Below, in pieces: positions 6,375-7,310 of a stretch of 7,310 bases of DNA. The stretch lies in assembly GCA_030635945.1 (NCBI GenBank), contig DAOVXW010000027.1, positions 1 to 7,310 of the forward strand, in the 5' to 3' direction. The notes below the pieces were generated by a model that saw nothing but the letters and a program-made list of their open reading frames with translations, had not been told where the DNA came from and searched no databases. Source of the stretch: Dehalococcoidia bacterium. GTDB taxonomy: Bacteria > Chloroflexota > Dehalococcoidia > Dehalococcoidales > G020351185. A program made the translations under genes and the position numbers. Position 1 is the first letter of the stretch. Each line of letters starts with the position of its first letter.

Positions 6375-6998
6375 ATGGAGATATTTTATTCAACATTTTT
6401 AATTATAGCCGCCTTTTTGCTTGGTGCCTGCCCGTTTTCAGTATGGATCGGACGCCTGTTCCTGAAAAAAGATATAACGAAGTATGGAGATGGTAATCCG
6501 GGGGCGGCAAATGTCTTTCGCGCCGGCAGTGTTAAGCTCGGTCTACTTGCCGTGTTTTTGGACATGCTTAAGGGCATACCTTTTGTTTATATAGCCTATG
6601 CCGTCTTCGACCTCTCAATGGGAGTAGTTGTAGCCGTCGGGCTGGGCGCCATACTGGGGCACTCCTTCTCGCCTCTGCTGAGATTTAGAGGAGGTAAATC
6701 GGTATCGGTCACCTTCGGTGTCATTATAGCTATGCCCCAGTTAGACATACTCGTCGTTTTTGTGCTGCTTACTGTGTTTGGCATCCTGTTTATTGAACAG
6801 CATTCCTGGGCGGTCATAACTGGCCCTGCAGGAACGATAATCTACCTTTTAGCGGCACGGGGATATTCCTGGGAGTCACTGTTTATGGTGTGTATCCTGG
6901 CATTGTTCGTGGCAAAGCAGTATGATGACTTAAGGACCTTCCCTCGTTTTAAGCCGAGGTTAATAAACTGGTTTCAGTCAAGGAGACACGAGACTTAG
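6375..6998 (+). CDS. PlsY-like acyl-phosphate:glycerol-3-phosphate acyltransferase, divergent
   Basis: PlsY is a membrane enzyme that transfers an acyl group from acyl-phosphate to glycerol-3-phosphate, the first step of phospholipid synthesis. The 207 residues match the family length, with about five to seven hydrophobic helices. Motif 1 is present as GDGNPGAANVFRAG at 38-51, followed by LDMLKG at 62-67. Motif 2 is GHSF...RFRGGKSVSV at 95-112, where typical enzymes read GGKGVAT. The third region is degenerate: AKQYDDLR at 180-187 aligns with the usual R-H-R-x-N-I, so the conserved His and Asn appear replaced by Gln and Asp. The gene could be a second PlsY copy acting on another substrate or with reduced activity; no other plsY can be seen here. 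I leave the symbol blank for this reason. The start is ATG 6375 with a weak GGA nine bases upstream. A glycosyltransferase gene follows 23 bases downstream, suggesting a lipid or glycolipid operon. Confidence 0.85.
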   Translation: MEIFYSTFLIIAAFLLGACPFSVWIGRLFLKKDITKYGDGNPGAANVFRAGSVKLGLLAVFLDMLKGIPFVYIAYAVFDLSMGVVVAVGLGAILGHSFSPLLRFRGGKSVSVTFGVIIAMPQLDILVVFVLLTVFGILFIEQHSWAVITGPAGTIIYLLAARGYSWESLFMVCILALFVAKQYDDLRTFPRFKPRLINWFQSRRHET

Positions 6999-7021
6999 TG
7001 TCCTACTAACGGATTGTGATT

Positions 7022-7310
7022 ATGCTATATCAGGTGATAATAGTTAGTTGTCTGGGTATCTTTTTGATAAATATTATTCTAAACCTTAGAAGCCTCAAGG
7101 TGCCTCGCCTGGATAGCAAGATACCCGCTACGGCACCCCTTGTTTCTGTTCTTATCCCGGCCAGGAACGAAAAGAATAATATAACAACCTTCCTGGAGTC
7201 CCTTAAGAAACAGGACTATCCCAATTTTGAGATTCTGGTGCTTGATGATAATTAATCGGACAAAACATCCTCTATTGTGAGCAAAATAGCGGCTGAGGAT
7301 GACCGTGTCA
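7022..7310 (+). pseudogene. Membrane-anchored family 2 glycosyltransferase, N-terminal part, interrupted by a stop codon
   Basis: The first 77 codons encode an N-terminal membrane helix (residues about 1-20) and a short linker. They then give the start of a GT-A fold: PLVSVLIPARNEKNNI at 39-54, LESLKKQDYPNFEILVLDDN at 58-77. This matches processive or lipid-linked GT2 glycosyltransferases that use nucleotide sugars. TAA at 7253-7255 stops the frame right after DDN. The same frame continues to the right edge as SDKTSSIVSKIAAEDDRV, exactly the continuation expected in GT2 enzymes (DDxSxDxT). The stop replaces the serine of that motif; TCA to TAA is a one-base change. It is therefore a nonsense-mutated gene, a sequence error, or a readthrough case. 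ATG 7022 is preferred over GTG 7016 because GGA at 7011-7013 is eight bases upstream of it. The 3' part lies outside the window. Confidence 0.8.

Overview
The window looks like a chromosomal segment of a moderate-GC bacterium. Two things suggest a Dehalococcoidia-type Chloroflexota: a threonyl-tRNA synthetase that begins almost directly at its editing domain with no TGS domain, and the general gene mix. The assignment is an inference and only moderately sure. No RNA gene, CRISPR array or insertion sequence is visible.

Layout. The left edge (1-617, minus strand) is the 5' part of thrS. A short leader (618-785) precedes it, with a good candidate promoter and a 14-bp hairpin between promoter and ribosome binding site. 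Next, also on the minus strand, is a 598-residue alanine-rich protein (786-2582). It is an extremely long predicted alanine-based helical rod that carries two copies of a 152-residue repeat and ends in one C-terminal membrane helix. A divergent intergenic region (2583-2946) separates it from plus-strand genes.

The plus-strand block starts with gcvH (lipoyl carrier H protein, 2947-3324) and lpd (dihydrolipoyl dehydrogenase, 3354-4751, TTG start). A polytopic GT-C/GT87-like membrane glycosyltransferase follows 13 bases later (4765-6246). The tight spacing suggests one transcript. An AT-rich spacer (6247-6374) holds a perfect 13-bp inverted repeat and a candidate promoter. It leads to a PlsY-like glycerol-3-phosphate acyltransferase with unusual motifs (6375-6998). 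Last is the start of a membrane-anchored family 2 glycosyltransferase (7022 to the right edge), interrupted by an in-frame TAA exactly where the conserved serine of its DDxS motif should be.

How the genes work together. GcvH and Lpd form the lipoyl carrier and recycling half of the glycine cleavage system; the P and T proteins are not in this window. The GT-C enzyme, PlsY-like protein and GT2 enzyme point to envelope lipid or glycolipid synthesis. The least explained element is the tail-anchored alanine-rich rod protein, for which I do not propose an established function.
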